From the NCBI RefSeq assembly GCF_039541915.1, contig NZ_BAABHD010000080.1, positions 105,049 through 169,048 on the forward strand: DNA of 64,000 nucleotides, read 5' to 3'. How positions within the stretch are numbered: position 1 is the first letter of the stretch; each line of letters begins with the position of its first letter. A program made the position numbers and the translations under genes. Below, in pieces: positions 18,101 to 27,605 of the stretch. The notes under the pieces were generated by a model. That model ran no database searches, was not told the origin of the DNA, and was given only the letters and a program-made list of their open reading frames with translations. Origin of the DNA: Nibrella saemangeumensis (GTDB lineage Bacteria; Bacteroidota; Bacteroidia; Cytophagales; Spirosomataceae).

Positions 18101-18179
18101 GGAACAGCCATCCTGCGATCAGTGCCAGCCACCTGCCGCTACCGTTTTCCTGCCTGATCGTCTGTTTCAACCTGTTCAT
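15114..18179 (-). CDS. Sensor histidine kinase with periplasmic two-propeller (Reg_prop) and Y_Y_Y domains
   Basis: A 1021-residue membrane kinase from the ATG at 18179; the frame runs 20 codons further but the signal peptide (LALIAGWLFLTGPAGAQ) fits this start. Periplasmic Reg_prop repeats fill residues about 35-700 (YTTDQGLSNDEVKCILKDR, FMWFGTVNGLNRFDG), followed by a Y_Y_Y domain (about 705-775), one transmembrane helix (about 790-808), a HisKA_3 domain with His833 in ATDLHDDMGS, and an HATPase domain (DNGRGFD, GNGLQNL). This layout resembles the hybrid sensors of Bacteroidota that sense glycans or other ligands, but with a separate LuxR regulator, the next gene. Confidence 0.93.
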   Translation of the reverse strand: MNRLKQTIRQENGSGRWLALIAGWLFLTGPAGAQVADMSFQHYTTDQGLSNDEVKCILKDRRGFMWFGTVNGLNRFDGQRFTVYRRSKALPGLPGNFIIGLTEDADGIIWVATNLGLCRLDPAREEFRHITIPPNRDQIGDNDVVYPLILDREGYGWFAGVHQLYRIDRKTLQLTTFPLPRNVHSSSVRLYLDRRDNFWVFSSGTVYRFDRARQQYTYILGRDQHHPQANIQAYNLFEDSHQQLWLFSAGHGLLRYDPKSDQFVDVPDNLKTVYALCEDRTPDGRLFFWGGGAETGLFSVDPVTLQHAVVKPEPRDPLAHNGSPVEAFYRDPQTGVIWMATEWGIQKMDPYALKVKRKMLPAPLTASPADRVRFVHQDRFNPDLYWIGTQRDGLYQWNRRLDTFTRTMDRRGLLRQGMYRMVQDNLGKIWLSLPNDLVQYDPKQNVWLYKEDWVPKTGHQLPNDIYHLDIDRKGAIWFTAGPLVCSYNPVTKQLQTRSFPVAVGGENGPRIYEFREDSRGRMWVYTVAGLFRFGEHSTQAERIPLQHADTALRFSDRIFITFSIDSKDRLWIGNIGFLAQADTSGRVVRIYNSDNGLMADHVLAMQEDKAGQLWLATDTYLHRLNPQTGTFQSLQKENGLFSNFIITSSVNSMSRNAQGELFIGFVNAFNYFDPLRLVRNTVPPPIAVTSVLVNNQPRTLEDDRLIALQPGDNSLSVAFVALNFSQPEKNQYAYQLVGFDKGWVHTNARTATYTNLEPGNYTLRIKAANNDGVWNQEGLELAVRVIPAYYQTWWFQGLCVLVLAAIGYAIYRNREAQRKKLEGIRNRIATDLHDDMGSTLSSIRIFSDVVQQQIQPVRPEAVPILQRISTSATTLSESMQDIIWTIQTKYDSLEDVVTRMREFGLKMAEAKDIKFTMQVSDKFHSTRLNVEQRRNLYLIFKESINNAVKYADCTTINVFLTVVGRHLKLVIEDNGRGFDPATVRQGNGLQNLRKRADEIKGQLTLESAPGAGTRIELVTKV

Positions 18180-18322
18180 ACTCAAAGATACAACACCCGG
18201 TGTTACCACGCCCGACGGTGCTGTTGCAAAAGTTGCCATTGATGGCTAAAAAGGCAACCACCCGTGGGTCGCATAAAGATGTGATTTGCTTAGCTTAGCG
18301 TCCAGACTTAATCCCCATCGCC

Positions 18323-19339
18323 ATGGTTGAACTAACGGAAATTGTTGGTGGCTTCTTGTTCTGCTCCCTGGTCATTGTGCTTGCCGGGTCGCGACTTTCT
18401 TACTACGGCGACATCATTGCCGAGCAGACAGGGCTGGGCGGGGCCTGGTTCGGCCTGATCCTGATGGCCGCCGTCACCTCGCTGCCGGAGCTGATTACCG
18501 GTCTTAGTTCGGTCATTTACGTGGGCGCTCCCGAGCTGGCGCTGGGAGACGTATACGGCAGTTGCGTGTTCAATATGCTGATTCTCGCCCTGATGGACCT
18601 CTTTATCCGGGACCACATACCCGCCGTGACCAAAGTAAGCGTCAATCACGCGCTGGCGGCTGCCCTCAGTATCATTCTGGTTGGCACCACCGGTTTTTCG
18701 CTGCTTTTCCAGGAACACATACCAACCCTTGGCTGGGTCAGCATCGGCAGCCTGCTCTCGCTGGCTATTTATCTGATGTCTGTTCGGATGATTCAGCGGC
18801 ACGAAGCCAACATCAAAGTCGAGCAAACGCCCGCCGACGAAGTAGTAAGCTACCCCATGTCGCTGAAAACGGCTATTACCCGGTATAGCCTGTTTGCGTT
18901 ACTGGTGGTGGTATCGGCTATCTTCCTCCCCTCCTATGCCGAGCGGCTGGCTGAGGCTACGGGCCTGCAACAGGGGTTTGTCGGTACGCTGTTCCTGGCC
19001 ACCACCACGTCACTTCCCGAGATGGTCGTCAGTGTATCGGCCATCCGGATCGGCGCGTTCGACATTGCCGTGGGCAATTTATTCGGGAGCAACCTATTCA
19101 ACATCGGGATTCTGGCGATAGACGATATCGCTTATACGAAAGGCTCCATTTTTACTGAAGCTTCTTCCATACATATTGTCTCCATCCTGGCTACAATTAT
19201 CATGGCATCCATTGCCATTACAGGCCTGATTTTCCGGCCGCAAAAGAAGCGGTTTGTCCTGGCGTATGGGTCGCTGCTGATGGTTATCACGTATTTTTTC
19301 ACCATGTACCTGCTGTACCGGTCCAATCTTACTCCATAA
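18323..19339 (+). CDS. Calcium/sodium:proton antiporter (CaCA family)
   Basis: A 338-residue integral membrane protein with two homologous halves (about 5-150 and 190-335), each with the alpha-repeat motif: TSLPELITGLSS with GDVYGSCVFNML, and TSLPEMVVSVSA with GNLFGSNLFNIGI. Around ten membrane segments are evident. These halves form the ion pathway in K+-independent Na+/Ca2+ and Ca2+/H+ exchangers of bacteria. It is divergent from the sensor kinase across a 140-base interval. Confidence 0.9.
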   Translation: MVELTEIVGGFLFCSLVIVLAGSRLSYYGDIIAEQTGLGGAWFGLILMAAVTSLPELITGLSSVIYVGAPELALGDVYGSCVFNMLILALMDLFIRDHIPAVTKVSVNHALAAALSIILVGTTGFSLLFQEHIPTLGWVSIGSLLSLAIYLMSVRMIQRHEANIKVEQTPADEVVSYPMSLKTAITRYSLFALLVVVSAIFLPSYAERLAEATGLQQGFVGTLFLATTTSLPEMVVSVSAIRIGAFDIAVGNLFGSNLFNIGILAIDDIAYTKGSIFTEASSIHIVSILATIIMASIAITGLIFRPQKKRFVLAYGSLLMVITYFFTMYLLYRSNLTP

Positions 19340-19448
19340 TGGCAACCTGCTGACTTAAAGTATTTTTCGGGTGAAGCATCCAATGCGGCTTTTCATACGT
19401 ATGTGCTATAAACTAATTCTAATTTCTTCACCGTTAAATCCAAAGAAC

Positions 19449-19973
19449 ATGAAAGTCAGCGTACTACTTTTGACCGTTGCGGTAAGCACCGCTCTGTTTA
19501 CTTCCTGCCAGCAGCAAGATGCCACCCCTGATCCGGTACGTTCAGCCGCCAGCGCCCGGAAAGGCGTTCGGGACAACTTCACGGCTCACCTGACCAGCGC
19601 TCAGGAAGTTCGCACGCCACCCGTAGAGTCAAGGGCACAGGGACAGGGAATACTGCGGTTCAGTAAAGACGGCACCGAAGTGTACTACAAATTGATTGTC
19701 TCCAATATTATGGACATCACCATGGCGCATTTGCATCTGGCACCGGCGGGTAGTAACGGCGGTATTGTGGTAGACCTCATTATGCCGCCGGGTATCCCTG
19801 GCCGGTCAAATGGAGTCGTGGCCGAGGGAACGTTTACCGCAGCTAACCTGAGAGGAGCGCTGGCCGGCCAAACACTGGAGGACCTGCGTACGGCGCTGGA
19901 AGAGGGCAGGATTTACTTTAATGTTCATACTACCGCTTACCCCGGAGGTGAAATTCGCGGGCAGGTGGAGTAA
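19449..19973 (+). CDS. CHRD-domain lipoprotein
   Basis: A 174-residue protein from the ATG at 19449, chosen because it gives a lipoprotein signal (VAVSTALFTSC, lipid on the Cys); the open frame begins 78 bases earlier. The rest is a single CHRD domain: FTAHLTSAQEVRTPPVES, ILRFSKDGTEVYYKLIVSNI, MAHLHLAPAGSNGGIVVDL and the final NVHTTAYPGGEIRGQVE. CHRD domains occur in chordin and in bacterial surface proteins; their role in bacteria is unclear. The stop is directly followed by the long palindrome. Confidence 0.88.
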   Translation: MKVSVLLLTVAVSTALFTSCQQQDATPDPVRSAASARKGVRDNFTAHLTSAQEVRTPPVESRAQGQGILRFSKDGTEVYYKLIVSNIMDITMAHLHLAPAGSNGGIVVDLIMPPGIPGRSNGVVAEGTFTAANLRGALAGQTLEDLRTALEEGRIYFNVHTTAYPGGEIRGQVE

Positions 19974-20033
19974 ACCCCTTCTAAACAAAGAAACCCCCGC
20001 AGGCCTGCGGGGGTTTCTTTGTTTAGAAGGGGT
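19974..20033. terminator. 60-base perfect palindrome, two-way terminator
   Basis: Two 30-base arms (19974-20003 and 20004-20033) are exact reverse complements with no spacer. Each arm has a GC-rich inner part (CCCCCGCAGG / CCTGCGGGGG) and a T-rich outer part (TTTCTTTGTTTAG), so either strand gives a hairpin and a T tract. It starts one base after the CHRD stop and overlaps the stop and last three sense codons of the convergent tamL gene. Confidence 0.9.
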
Positions 20034-22377
20034 AGCCAACGGCAACGTTCAGAATCAGGTTCTCCTGGCGCCAGGCCTTGTTGCCGGGCTTAACCTCATC
20101 GAATACCCAGCGCTGGCTTTCGTCCAGCCACGGCTTGCGCAGCGGAAATGCCAGATCAAAGCGGAGCACAAAGAACGACAGGTCGATCCGCAACCCGACA
20201 CCGGTACCCACGGCTAGTTGCTTATAAAAGTCTTTGGAAAACTTTGAGCCTGGACCATACGTGGTTTCGTCGGCGTACATCCAGACGTTGCCAACGTCGA
20301 GGAATAAAGCCCCCTGCAGGTATTGGGTCAGGCGCTGCCGCAGTTCGGTACTAAACTCCAGTTTTACGTCTCCGCCCCCATCCTGAAGCAGCAGGATACG
20401 CTGGCCATTGGCGTTGCGAGAATAGGTGCCGGGGCCCACCGCACGGGGCCGGAACGCCCGGATACTGGTGCTTCCCCCGGCGAAATACTGCCGGATGAAC
20501 GGCAGTTGTGGAGCGTTGCCGTAGGGGGTATTGCCGTAAGGGATACCAACCCCCGCAAAAACCCGGCTGGCCCAGGTCAGCCCCGGCGTTACGTGGAAGT
20601 AATGGCGGTTGTCGAAATCGGCGCGGAAGAACTGGTAAAAGGGTACCCCAAACAGTTCTTTATTGCCAAAATCATCGCGCTTTCTGACAACCAGCCCGGC
20701 CAGGTTACCGGCCGGTTCGAGGTTGATGTTGAGCCGGTAGGTATGCGGGGTTGATGTCCGGGGCGATGAATTGAAATTGAAGGAGTAAATCGTACTCAGA
20801 ATAAGCTGCTCAGCCGTCAGCACATTAAAGTACTGCTGGAACGTAGACGGATCAGCCTCCAGCAGCAGATCGATAAACCGGTCGGTAATGCCGGAGGTAT
20901 TTACGTAGTTGACGTTGAACGGCTGAAAGGTGTGCTCCATGCGGAAGCTGGTTCGCCAGATGTAGCCGAACGACCCTTTGAACGAGTTGAGGTTGTAGAG
21001 CGTCCGGCGGGAGATAAACTCATAGCCAAGCTGCACGTTGGTTTTTGGCAGGACCTGCCGCCGGTAAAACCGGAACCGAATCGGTGATACCAGTCGGGGA
21101 AACGTCAGGTTAGCTTCAATGCCGAACCGATTGTTGGTAACGGGCTGCTGCACCCCGCCCCCAACCTGCACCTCAAAACCAGCCGTGCCGTTGATGGTCA
21201 GCAGTTCGGCCCGGCGCAGGGCATTGCGGTTGCGCCAGCTCAGCGTCAGCTGCGATCCGGCCAGGTTATTGGACTTGGTCAAACCGGCCAGTTCCAGCCG
21301 GATGGATTTTTTGGGATAGGGTGTCAGGTAATAGTGTACGTCAAGCACCGCCGAATCACCCTGCACGGCCGGCTCAAATCGGTTGCGGACAAACTTATAA
21401 GGCCCCAGGCTGATGAACCGGGACAAGGTGAGATCCTGTACCCGGTTGTTGTATACCTGACCGGACCGGAAGCCCACCACATCTGTGAACAGTTCCGGTT
21501 TATAGGTACCGTTCGGGTCCACCACATGGATGCCTTCGTGTACATAGGCATTCTGCTGATTGGTATCCCGCTCGGCGCGGTTCAGGCTGTAACTCGGATA
21601 CACATAGATGTCGCGAATCCGGTAAGGTACCTCGGCAGCGGCCGGCATATCGGGCTTCAGCGCAATGTACATACGCACCCGGTGATTACCCGTGGCACTA
21701 TCCACCAGCACCGCTACATAATCCGGCTGGAAATAATAGTATCCTCGCAGCCTCAACCGGTCGCTGATGCGGGCCTGCTCTCCTTTGATGACCTCAAACC
21801 GGTAAGGATCTCCTTTCTTCAGCAGTGTCCGGTCGCGTATGGTCGCCAATTCCTTACGAATCACTGAGGAGTCAATCAGAAAGCCCACGGAATCAATATA
21901 ATAGCGGGGCCGCACGGTAGCGTCATAGACGGCTTTGGCCTGGTAACCTTTGATCTCCTCCAGCCGCCCATCTACTTCCGACCGGAAATAACCCTCGTTT
22001 TCCAGAAACGCCATCATGACGGTTTCGTTCGACGAAATAGCTTTGGCGCTCGCCAATACCGGCTGCTCGCCGAACTTCTTGCGAAACCAGGCCCGGAAGT
22101 CATTCTCCCGTTTCGGTTCGCCCATCAGGTAGTACAAAGCAACTTTATACGGATAGCCGAACAGGGTTTTGTTGGCCCTGGGGCGAGCCATATCTTTCAA
22201 TTGTCCTTTCAGGGTTTTCTGCTCATCGGCCGACACGCTGGAATCACCTTTGACGTATACATCCGTACCAACATACAGGCGCTCATTGGCCGGCAGATGT
22301 TTGGCCACATTACAGCCGCCCATCAGCATACCGCCAAGTACTAAGCCAAGCAGGGCTACCAGGTATCGTTCTTTCAT
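20023..22377 (-). CDS. tamL: TamL: lipidated BamA/TamA-family outer-membrane protein
   Basis: A 784-residue Omp85-family protein. The N-terminus is a lipoprotein signal (LGLVLGGMLMGGC), which marks the Bacteroidota TamL type rather than classical TamA. POTRA-like domains occupy roughly residues 30-370, and a C-terminal 16-strand barrel follows from about 390, with the conserved RAFRPRAVGPGTY-like segment (Omp85 motif) and a terminal strand ending in Phe (NLILNVAVGYPF). With TamB it would help insert proteins or move lipids to the outer membrane. The gene overlaps tamB by four bases (start ATGA), so the two are translated together. Confidence 0.88.
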   Translation of the reverse strand: MKERYLVALLGLVLGGMLMGGCNVAKHLPANERLYVGTDVYVKGDSSVSADEQKTLKGQLKDMARPRANKTLFGYPYKVALYYLMGEPKRENDFRAWFRKKFGEQPVLASAKAISSNETVMMAFLENEGYFRSEVDGRLEEIKGYQAKAVYDATVRPRYYIDSVGFLIDSSVIRKELATIRDRTLLKKGDPYRFEVIKGEQARISDRLRLRGYYYFQPDYVAVLVDSATGNHRVRMYIALKPDMPAAAEVPYRIRDIYVYPSYSLNRAERDTNQQNAYVHEGIHVVDPNGTYKPELFTDVVGFRSGQVYNNRVQDLTLSRFISLGPYKFVRNRFEPAVQGDSAVLDVHYYLTPYPKKSIRLELAGLTKSNNLAGSQLTLSWRNRNALRRAELLTINGTAGFEVQVGGGVQQPVTNNRFGIEANLTFPRLVSPIRFRFYRRQVLPKTNVQLGYEFISRRTLYNLNSFKGSFGYIWRTSFRMEHTFQPFNVNYVNTSGITDRFIDLLLEADPSTFQQYFNVLTAEQLILSTIYSFNFNSSPRTSTPHTYRLNINLEPAGNLAGLVVRKRDDFGNKELFGVPFYQFFRADFDNRHYFHVTPGLTWASRVFAGVGIPYGNTPYGNAPQLPFIRQYFAGGSTSIRAFRPRAVGPGTYSRNANGQRILLLQDGGGDVKLEFSTELRQRLTQYLQGALFLDVGNVWMYADETTYGPGSKFSKDFYKQLAVGTGVGLRIDLSFFVLRFDLAFPLRKPWLDESQRWVFDEVKPGNKAWRQENLILNVAVGYPF

Positions 22378-25300
22378 AGTTCCGATTCGGCCCCCTTTCC
22401 GAATAATTGACGCAGCGTATTGTAGTCGATGGTAATGACGAAGCCAACCCCGGTTTCAATCACAAAGCCCTCCAGAATAGCCTGATAGGCATTGTTCCGG
22501 TACGCACGGACCATATAACGCCCGTCGCGGGTCAGATTATAGTTGACCGACACGTTATCGAAAAGTTCCGACGGGTTGCGGCCAATGGCAGTGTTGTTCT
22601 GCAAAACAAAATTGCGCCCAACCGCTACGCTTAGCCGTCCCTGCATAAAACTCCTCGACAAGCCCACATTCAGGTCCGTCCGGGTAGCCGGCGACGACGA
22701 GCCGGTTCCTACGTACGAGTTAGACGACATCAGATCAAAATCGACGTTGAAACCCTTCAGCACGTTGGAAGCCATCCGCTCCAATTGCTCCGACAGCAAT
22801 TTGCTGACGCTGTTGCGGGCGAGGTTTTCGGCACCACCGCCTTCGCCCGAACCCGAGAAGAAGCTGGACGAGTTTTCTGTGATGAAGCCATTGAGCACCA
22901 GCAGCGCGAACACCTGCTTGTTGAGCTGCGACTCATCCTGGCGCAGAAGCGTCAGCTTGTCGTTCACCGTCCGAACTACCTCACCGGTAGACACGAAACT
23001 TTTTTCGGGAACAACAATGTCAAACTTAATATCCGGCTTGGCCAGGTTGCCGCTCATCTTCAGCAGAACATTGAACGGTATCTTCTGCCGGGCTTCCGGC
23101 AGCGGGCGGGGCAATTCGTTGGCGATCAGATCGGCCGGGGTAGCCAGCGTTTCGTAGACTGCCGTGATGTTCACATCGGCCCGCATGGGGTCGCCCGAGA
23201 AGTTGATATAGCTGCCCTTCTGTAGTTTGAACTGCCGCTTAAGCACCTGATAGGTCATGTCATACTCCCCTTCGGTCACATCATAGCGACCATAAACGTT
23301 GACATCTCCGCTGGCGCTCATCACCACGTTCAGCCGGGCGTTGCCGCGCACCCGCAGGTAGTCGCCGTTCAGCTCATCCACAACGATCGTCATCTCCGAC
23401 CGGTCGGTAGCTTCCAGGTTCAGCGAGATATTGGTATTGGTAACGTTATCAAAGGACAGCTTTGCCTGGGTAGTATCCGGCCGGGGGCGGGTCAGGTATT
23501 TCTGCAGCGCCAGGGTATCGCCGGGCTCGATGAAGATCACCGTTTGCCGGGCCTCGTTTACATCCATCGATTCGTCGGGCAAGACCGCTGTTACCTTGGA
23601 ATTGTCTTCCAGCCGCACCGTACCGACGATGGATGGATTACTGCCGCTGCCGGTGATTCGCATATTACCCGTAATGGCCGCGTTGCCGTATACGTAATCA
23701 TTATCTTTACGGGCGGCATTCAGCACCAGGAATTTGTCGGCCCTCACGCGCAGGTCATAGTTTACGTCCGGAATGGTTTTCAGGGTAACCGTACCGTTTG
23801 TAATCAGTGTACGCCCCAGGGTGTCGGTTAAGGCGAAATCCTGGAACGCAATGGTCTGCCCGTTCATCTGCAGGGTTTCTTTATCGATCCGGTAGGTGGT
23901 ATTGAGTTGGGCAATATTGAAGGCCACCGAATCGAAATTGATGGCCCCGTTCATCCGGGGCGCATCGGGAGAACCCGTAACCGTAAACTGACCGTTCAGC
24001 TGGCCTTTTGCCTGACGTAGTTCGCCAAAACTGAACGCTTCGATGGTGCGGGCATCCAGCCGCTGCAGATTCACCCGGAAATCCAGCGGTGCTTTTTCCG
24101 ATGCTGGATTGTAAAATCCGGTAACCTCTGCCTGGTTGTAGGTACCCGACAGGTTGGCCGCCACCTGAATCCGGTCGTCAGGCGTATTGGTCATCTTCGC
24201 CGTCAGCGTTCCAATCGGCTTCTGCATAACCTCCAGACTATCAACCCGCACATCGCCCGTAAAAACCGGCTTGGTTGTGATGTCGCGGGCAATAACGTCG
24301 CCGTTCAGAATACCGCCAACCATGGTAGTGTCCTGATTAACAAGAGAAGCCATGTCTGACAGATCGATGTTCCGGGCTTCTACCCGCAACGGAGCGTTAG
24401 GTTGAGGTTGAACACTATTTAGTGTCAGTGTCTGTTGCCCCGACCGAATCCTGAACTGCTGCGCCAGTATCCCGTCTTTTCCGTATTGAACAAACCCGGA
24501 GGTATCGGCATCCCAGGTACGGTAATTAGTCAGCAGGCCATTACGATTCAGACTCAACCGGTAGTTATTCTCTACAATCGCCAGTTCCCCGGTCAGACCA
24601 TGGCGGTCCTTGCCGGTTGTGTCTTTGGTAACGGCTGAGAACTGAAGCTGATTATTAGCCGCCGTACCCGTCAACCGGGTCTCGTTCAGCTTCATACTCT
24701 GGTTTTGAACGGAATTAATTTTGCCGTCGATGTTGAGCCGGTTGTTCACCGCTACCAGCGACATAGTTGCCCCCTGCACCACGGTGGTGTCATACTCAAT
24801 AACCCCGGTGCGGATGTTGGCGGCAAAGGTGGTATCGCGGATGTTATCGATGTAGCCGTCCAGCCGTACCGTATCCATGCGGGTAAGCCCCGGTACAAAT
24901 GCCTGGAGCAGCGGATGCTGGTAGGCTTTCAGTTCAATATTGGCGCTGTAGGGAGGCTGCACCGGATTGTAGGTCAAATCCGGAATCTTGAAGTACCGGC
25001 TGAACTCCCCGATGAATATATCGGCGAGTTGCGTGTACTGAAACTCGCCGTTCAGCGCTATTTCACCAAACGGCACCCTCGCCATCAGGATCTTGCGGTT
25101 CTGGTCGGTATCGGCTACCAGGTAGAGTGAGTCAATCGGGTACGTCTTGCCTTCCAGGGTAACCGATGCGTTACGGGCCTGCAACTTACCTTCCGGAGCG
25201 GTAGGGTTGGTCGACTCGAAGTCTACCGTGAAAACACCATTCAGTGACAGGGGCTTTTCGTATAATTTGAGGGCAGCCAGATCGAGCTTCTGAATGTTGA

Positions 25301-27374
25301 TTTCACCTTCAATGCTCGGGTATTCCTGCTTCAGCCCGACTTCGGTATTCAGGTTAATCTGTGCATTGGGGTCGTCGAGTCCGCCCCGCACGGTCAGATT
25401 GCCCTGCACCAGCTGGCCTTCGGCGTTCAGGCGCTGGTACCGGTAGCCGTTCAGCGTTGCTTCGGTGATGTTGACATCGAAGGTGGTACTCATCGTGTTC
25501 GGGTCCAGCCCCCGACCGTTAAAGGTAGCCCGGCCGCTGATCGGCCCATACTGCTGCGGGTTCTGGAGAAACTTGCCGGCGTCCAAACTGGCCAGCGTCA
25601 GCGTGCCGTTGTACGCCTGCCCCTTGCCGGTGTAGAAGCCTCGCAGGGAGCCATCATAGGTTGCATTTCCCCAGGCGGTCTGTAAGCGGGTATCCAGATC
25701 CAGATTATCAAGCTGACCCTGAATACGGCCGGTCAGCCGCATGGCGGGCGGCAAACTAAATGAGTCGGGCAGGGTATTCGGCGGAATCAGCTTATTGATA
25801 TCGGCCCGGTTGGTCTTTGCTTCGGTCACCGTGATGTTCATCACCAGCCGGTTCGGATCGGTCACGTTGCGAAGCTGACCGTTGGCCCGGATGCGCGTAT
25901 CCGACAGCGTCGCCATGTCGAACGTCGGGATGTTAAGCGAGGCTGTGGTACCAACCGCTCTGGCGTTGATCCGGAATACAGCATTCCGGTTACCGGCAAA
26001 CGGTGGGGTATCGGCCAGCGAAGGCATCAATCGCAAAATATCGGCCACGGCTACCGAGCTCTGCCGCAGGTTCATGTTAACCACCACGCGGCTGGACGGA
26101 TTGCTCAACTGCGCCAGCGAATCGTAGCGAATCACCATTTTATCGCGCAGCAGGGTGCCGGGGGTTTTCAGATAAAACCGCGTCAGGGCGGTCATGGTGT
26201 CGCTGTACATAAAGTCGGCGTCGAGCCGCTGCAGCACAAGACCGCTTTTCTCCCGGAACTGTCCCTGCCGGATTTTTCCGTATATCTGCTCCGGACTATA
26301 GTAAATCCCCTGCCCCATTACACTGAAATCCGACATATCCAGGTGCGCATAATCGATGCCGGCGGGCTGGGCGCGTTGGTTCTGGTCGTCGTAGCGTAAC
26401 CGGTTATTATCCAGGCGGACCTGGCCAATTTTTACGTTCCAGCCGGCATCTTCGGCTTCGGGCGATTCGCGGTTGGGCGGAGCGGCCGTGCGGGCCTGTT
26501 TTTCCTGCAAGGCCGAAATGTCGGCATTGGCCATGTACAGCGACCGGATGCCTACTTTCTGACCAGCCAGGTAAAAGTAGTCGGAGGTCATGTCCAGCCG
26601 GTCGACTTTGCCTTTGGTTTCAAAACCACTACCGTCGGTACGGAAATCCCACCACACCTTATTTAGTTTCCAGTTACCCAGCGCCAGATCGAGCGTATCT
26701 GATGAGGGTGTGGTAGTTTCTTCACTGGTACCTACGCCTTCGTACATCCGGGCAGTGGCATTTAAGCCATAAACGCGGACGCTATCCAGCCTGTACCGCG
26801 ATTTCTGGAGATTTACCTCATTAAACCGGGCCCGCAGGCTGTCCAGAAAAAAGTTTGAATCCATCCCAACCACGTCGTCATGGTACCGGATACGTACATT
26901 GTTAAAGCCAACGAGTGTCAGGCTCAGATCCAGCGGAGCCGCCGATGTATCGCGGACGGTTGTGGTATCGCCGGTATCGAAGGCGTCGATCAGAAACTGA
27001 AAGTTGTATGTGGTGTCGGGCAGTGTCCGCTTCAAGTACAACCGGATATTGTCCAGCTGGAGATCATTGATCGCCACCCGGTTTTGCAGGAGGCCCATCA
27101 TATCAACGTTGACGTACATCCGCCGACCATACAGCAGCGTATCGCCCTGCGGGGTTTCGAAGTACACGTTGTCAAGCGCAATCCAGTCAGGCAAGCGGTA
27201 GGTAATACTGCCGATTGAGAAAGGTGTTTTCAGCTTTTTGGCCAGGTAACGGTTTACCTGTCGGGTAACGAACTGCTGCCCTAAAGGAGTTACCGCAACA
27301 AAGCCCAGAAAGCCAGCCACCAGGAACAGAAGTGCCAGAATGACGTATAAAGCAGTCAGAAAAAATCGTTTCAC
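22374..27374 (-). CDS. tamB: TamB: translocation and assembly module protein (AsmA/DUF490 family)
   Basis: A 1666-residue protein starting at GTG (27374), with an N-terminal membrane anchor (LTALYVILALLFLVAGFLGF) and then a very long repetitive beta structure, as in AsmA-like bridge proteins. The C-terminal DUF490 domain (from about residue 1200) contains VLLKMSGNLAKPDIKFDIVVPE-type sequence and ends with a variable tail. TamB bridges the inner membrane and its Omp85 partner in the periplasm. Its stop overlaps the tamL start. Length is within the Bacteroidota range. Confidence 0.9.
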   Translation of the reverse strand: MKRFFLTALYVILALLFLVAGFLGFVAVTPLGQQFVTRQVNRYLAKKLKTPFSIGSITYRLPDWIALDNVYFETPQGDTLLYGRRMYVNVDMMGLLQNRVAINDLQLDNIRLYLKRTLPDTTYNFQFLIDAFDTGDTTTVRDTSAAPLDLSLTLVGFNNVRIRYHDDVVGMDSNFFLDSLRARFNEVNLQKSRYRLDSVRVYGLNATARMYEGVGTSEETTTPSSDTLDLALGNWKLNKVWWDFRTDGSGFETKGKVDRLDMTSDYFYLAGQKVGIRSLYMANADISALQEKQARTAAPPNRESPEAEDAGWNVKIGQVRLDNNRLRYDDQNQRAQPAGIDYAHLDMSDFSVMGQGIYYSPEQIYGKIRQGQFREKSGLVLQRLDADFMYSDTMTALTRFYLKTPGTLLRDKMVIRYDSLAQLSNPSSRVVVNMNLRQSSVAVADILRLMPSLADTPPFAGNRNAVFRINARAVGTTASLNIPTFDMATLSDTRIRANGQLRNVTDPNRLVMNITVTEAKTNRADINKLIPPNTLPDSFSLPPAMRLTGRIQGQLDNLDLDTRLQTAWGNATYDGSLRGFYTGKGQAYNGTLTLASLDAGKFLQNPQQYGPISGRATFNGRGLDPNTMSTTFDVNITEATLNGYRYQRLNAEGQLVQGNLTVRGGLDDPNAQINLNTEVGLKQEYPSIEGEINIQKLDLAALKLYEKPLSLNGVFTVDFESTNPTAPEGKLQARNASVTLEGKTYPIDSLYLVADTDQNRKILMARVPFGEIALNGEFQYTQLADIFIGEFSRYFKIPDLTYNPVQPPYSANIELKAYQHPLLQAFVPGLTRMDTVRLDGYIDNIRDTTFAANIRTGVIEYDTTVVQGATMSLVAVNNRLNIDGKINSVQNQSMKLNETRLTGTAANNQLQFSAVTKDTTGKDRHGLTGELAIVENNYRLSLNRNGLLTNYRTWDADTSGFVQYGKDGILAQQFRIRSGQQTLTLNSVQPQPNAPLRVEARNIDLSDMASLVNQDTTMVGGILNGDVIARDITTKPVFTGDVRVDSLEVMQKPIGTLTAKMTNTPDDRIQVAANLSGTYNQAEVTGFYNPASEKAPLDFRVNLQRLDARTIEAFSFGELRQAKGQLNGQFTVTGSPDAPRMNGAINFDSVAFNIAQLNTTYRIDKETLQMNGQTIAFQDFALTDTLGRTLITNGTVTLKTIPDVNYDLRVRADKFLVLNAARKDNDYVYGNAAITGNMRITGSGSNPSIVGTVRLEDNSKVTAVLPDESMDVNEARQTVIFIEPGDTLALQKYLTRPRPDTTQAKLSFDNVTNTNISLNLEATDRSEMTIVVDELNGDYLRVRGNARLNVVMSASGDVNVYGRYDVTEGEYDMTYQVLKRQFKLQKGSYINFSGDPMRADVNITAVYETLATPADLIANELPRPLPEARQKIPFNVLLKMSGNLAKPDIKFDIVVPEKSFVSTGEVVRTVNDKLTLLRQDESQLNKQVFALLVLNGFITENSSSFFSGSGEGGGAENLARNSVSKLLSEQLERMASNVLKGFNVDFDLMSSNSYVGTGSSSPATRTDLNVGLSRSFMQGRLSVAVGRNFVLQNNTAIGRNPSELFDNVSVNYNLTRDGRYMVRAYRNNAYQAILEGFVIETGVGFVITIDYNTLRQLFGKGAESEL

Positions 27375-27605
27375 AGTGCGTCGAGTTTGCCAGCCGTTAT
27401 CCAGGAGCCGGTTGTCGAAAGACAGTCAGGTTTGAGAATCAGTGCGTTTCAACCTGCCATGCTTTAGGACAAATACGAGAATGACGGCAGCAGTGTTGCA
27501 TGCCGCACCCGGGTTTTCTACCAAGTAACTTATGTTAGCTGGATAATGTTATCGACAGGTCTAAAATCTGACCGATGAACGAAATGTGATCTGAACAGGG
27601 TGAAA

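Noticed and set aside
18183..18190. TATCTTTG on the minus strand as promoter of the sensor kinase at 18179
   Set aside because: It lies only four bases before the start codon and has no -33 partner at the right distance.
25966..25988. CCGGAAT-ACAGC-ATTCCGG within tamB as a member of the GTAnnnCGGA family
   Set aside because: Only seven-base arms, no GTA/TAC ends, and the encoded protein is ordinary for the region.
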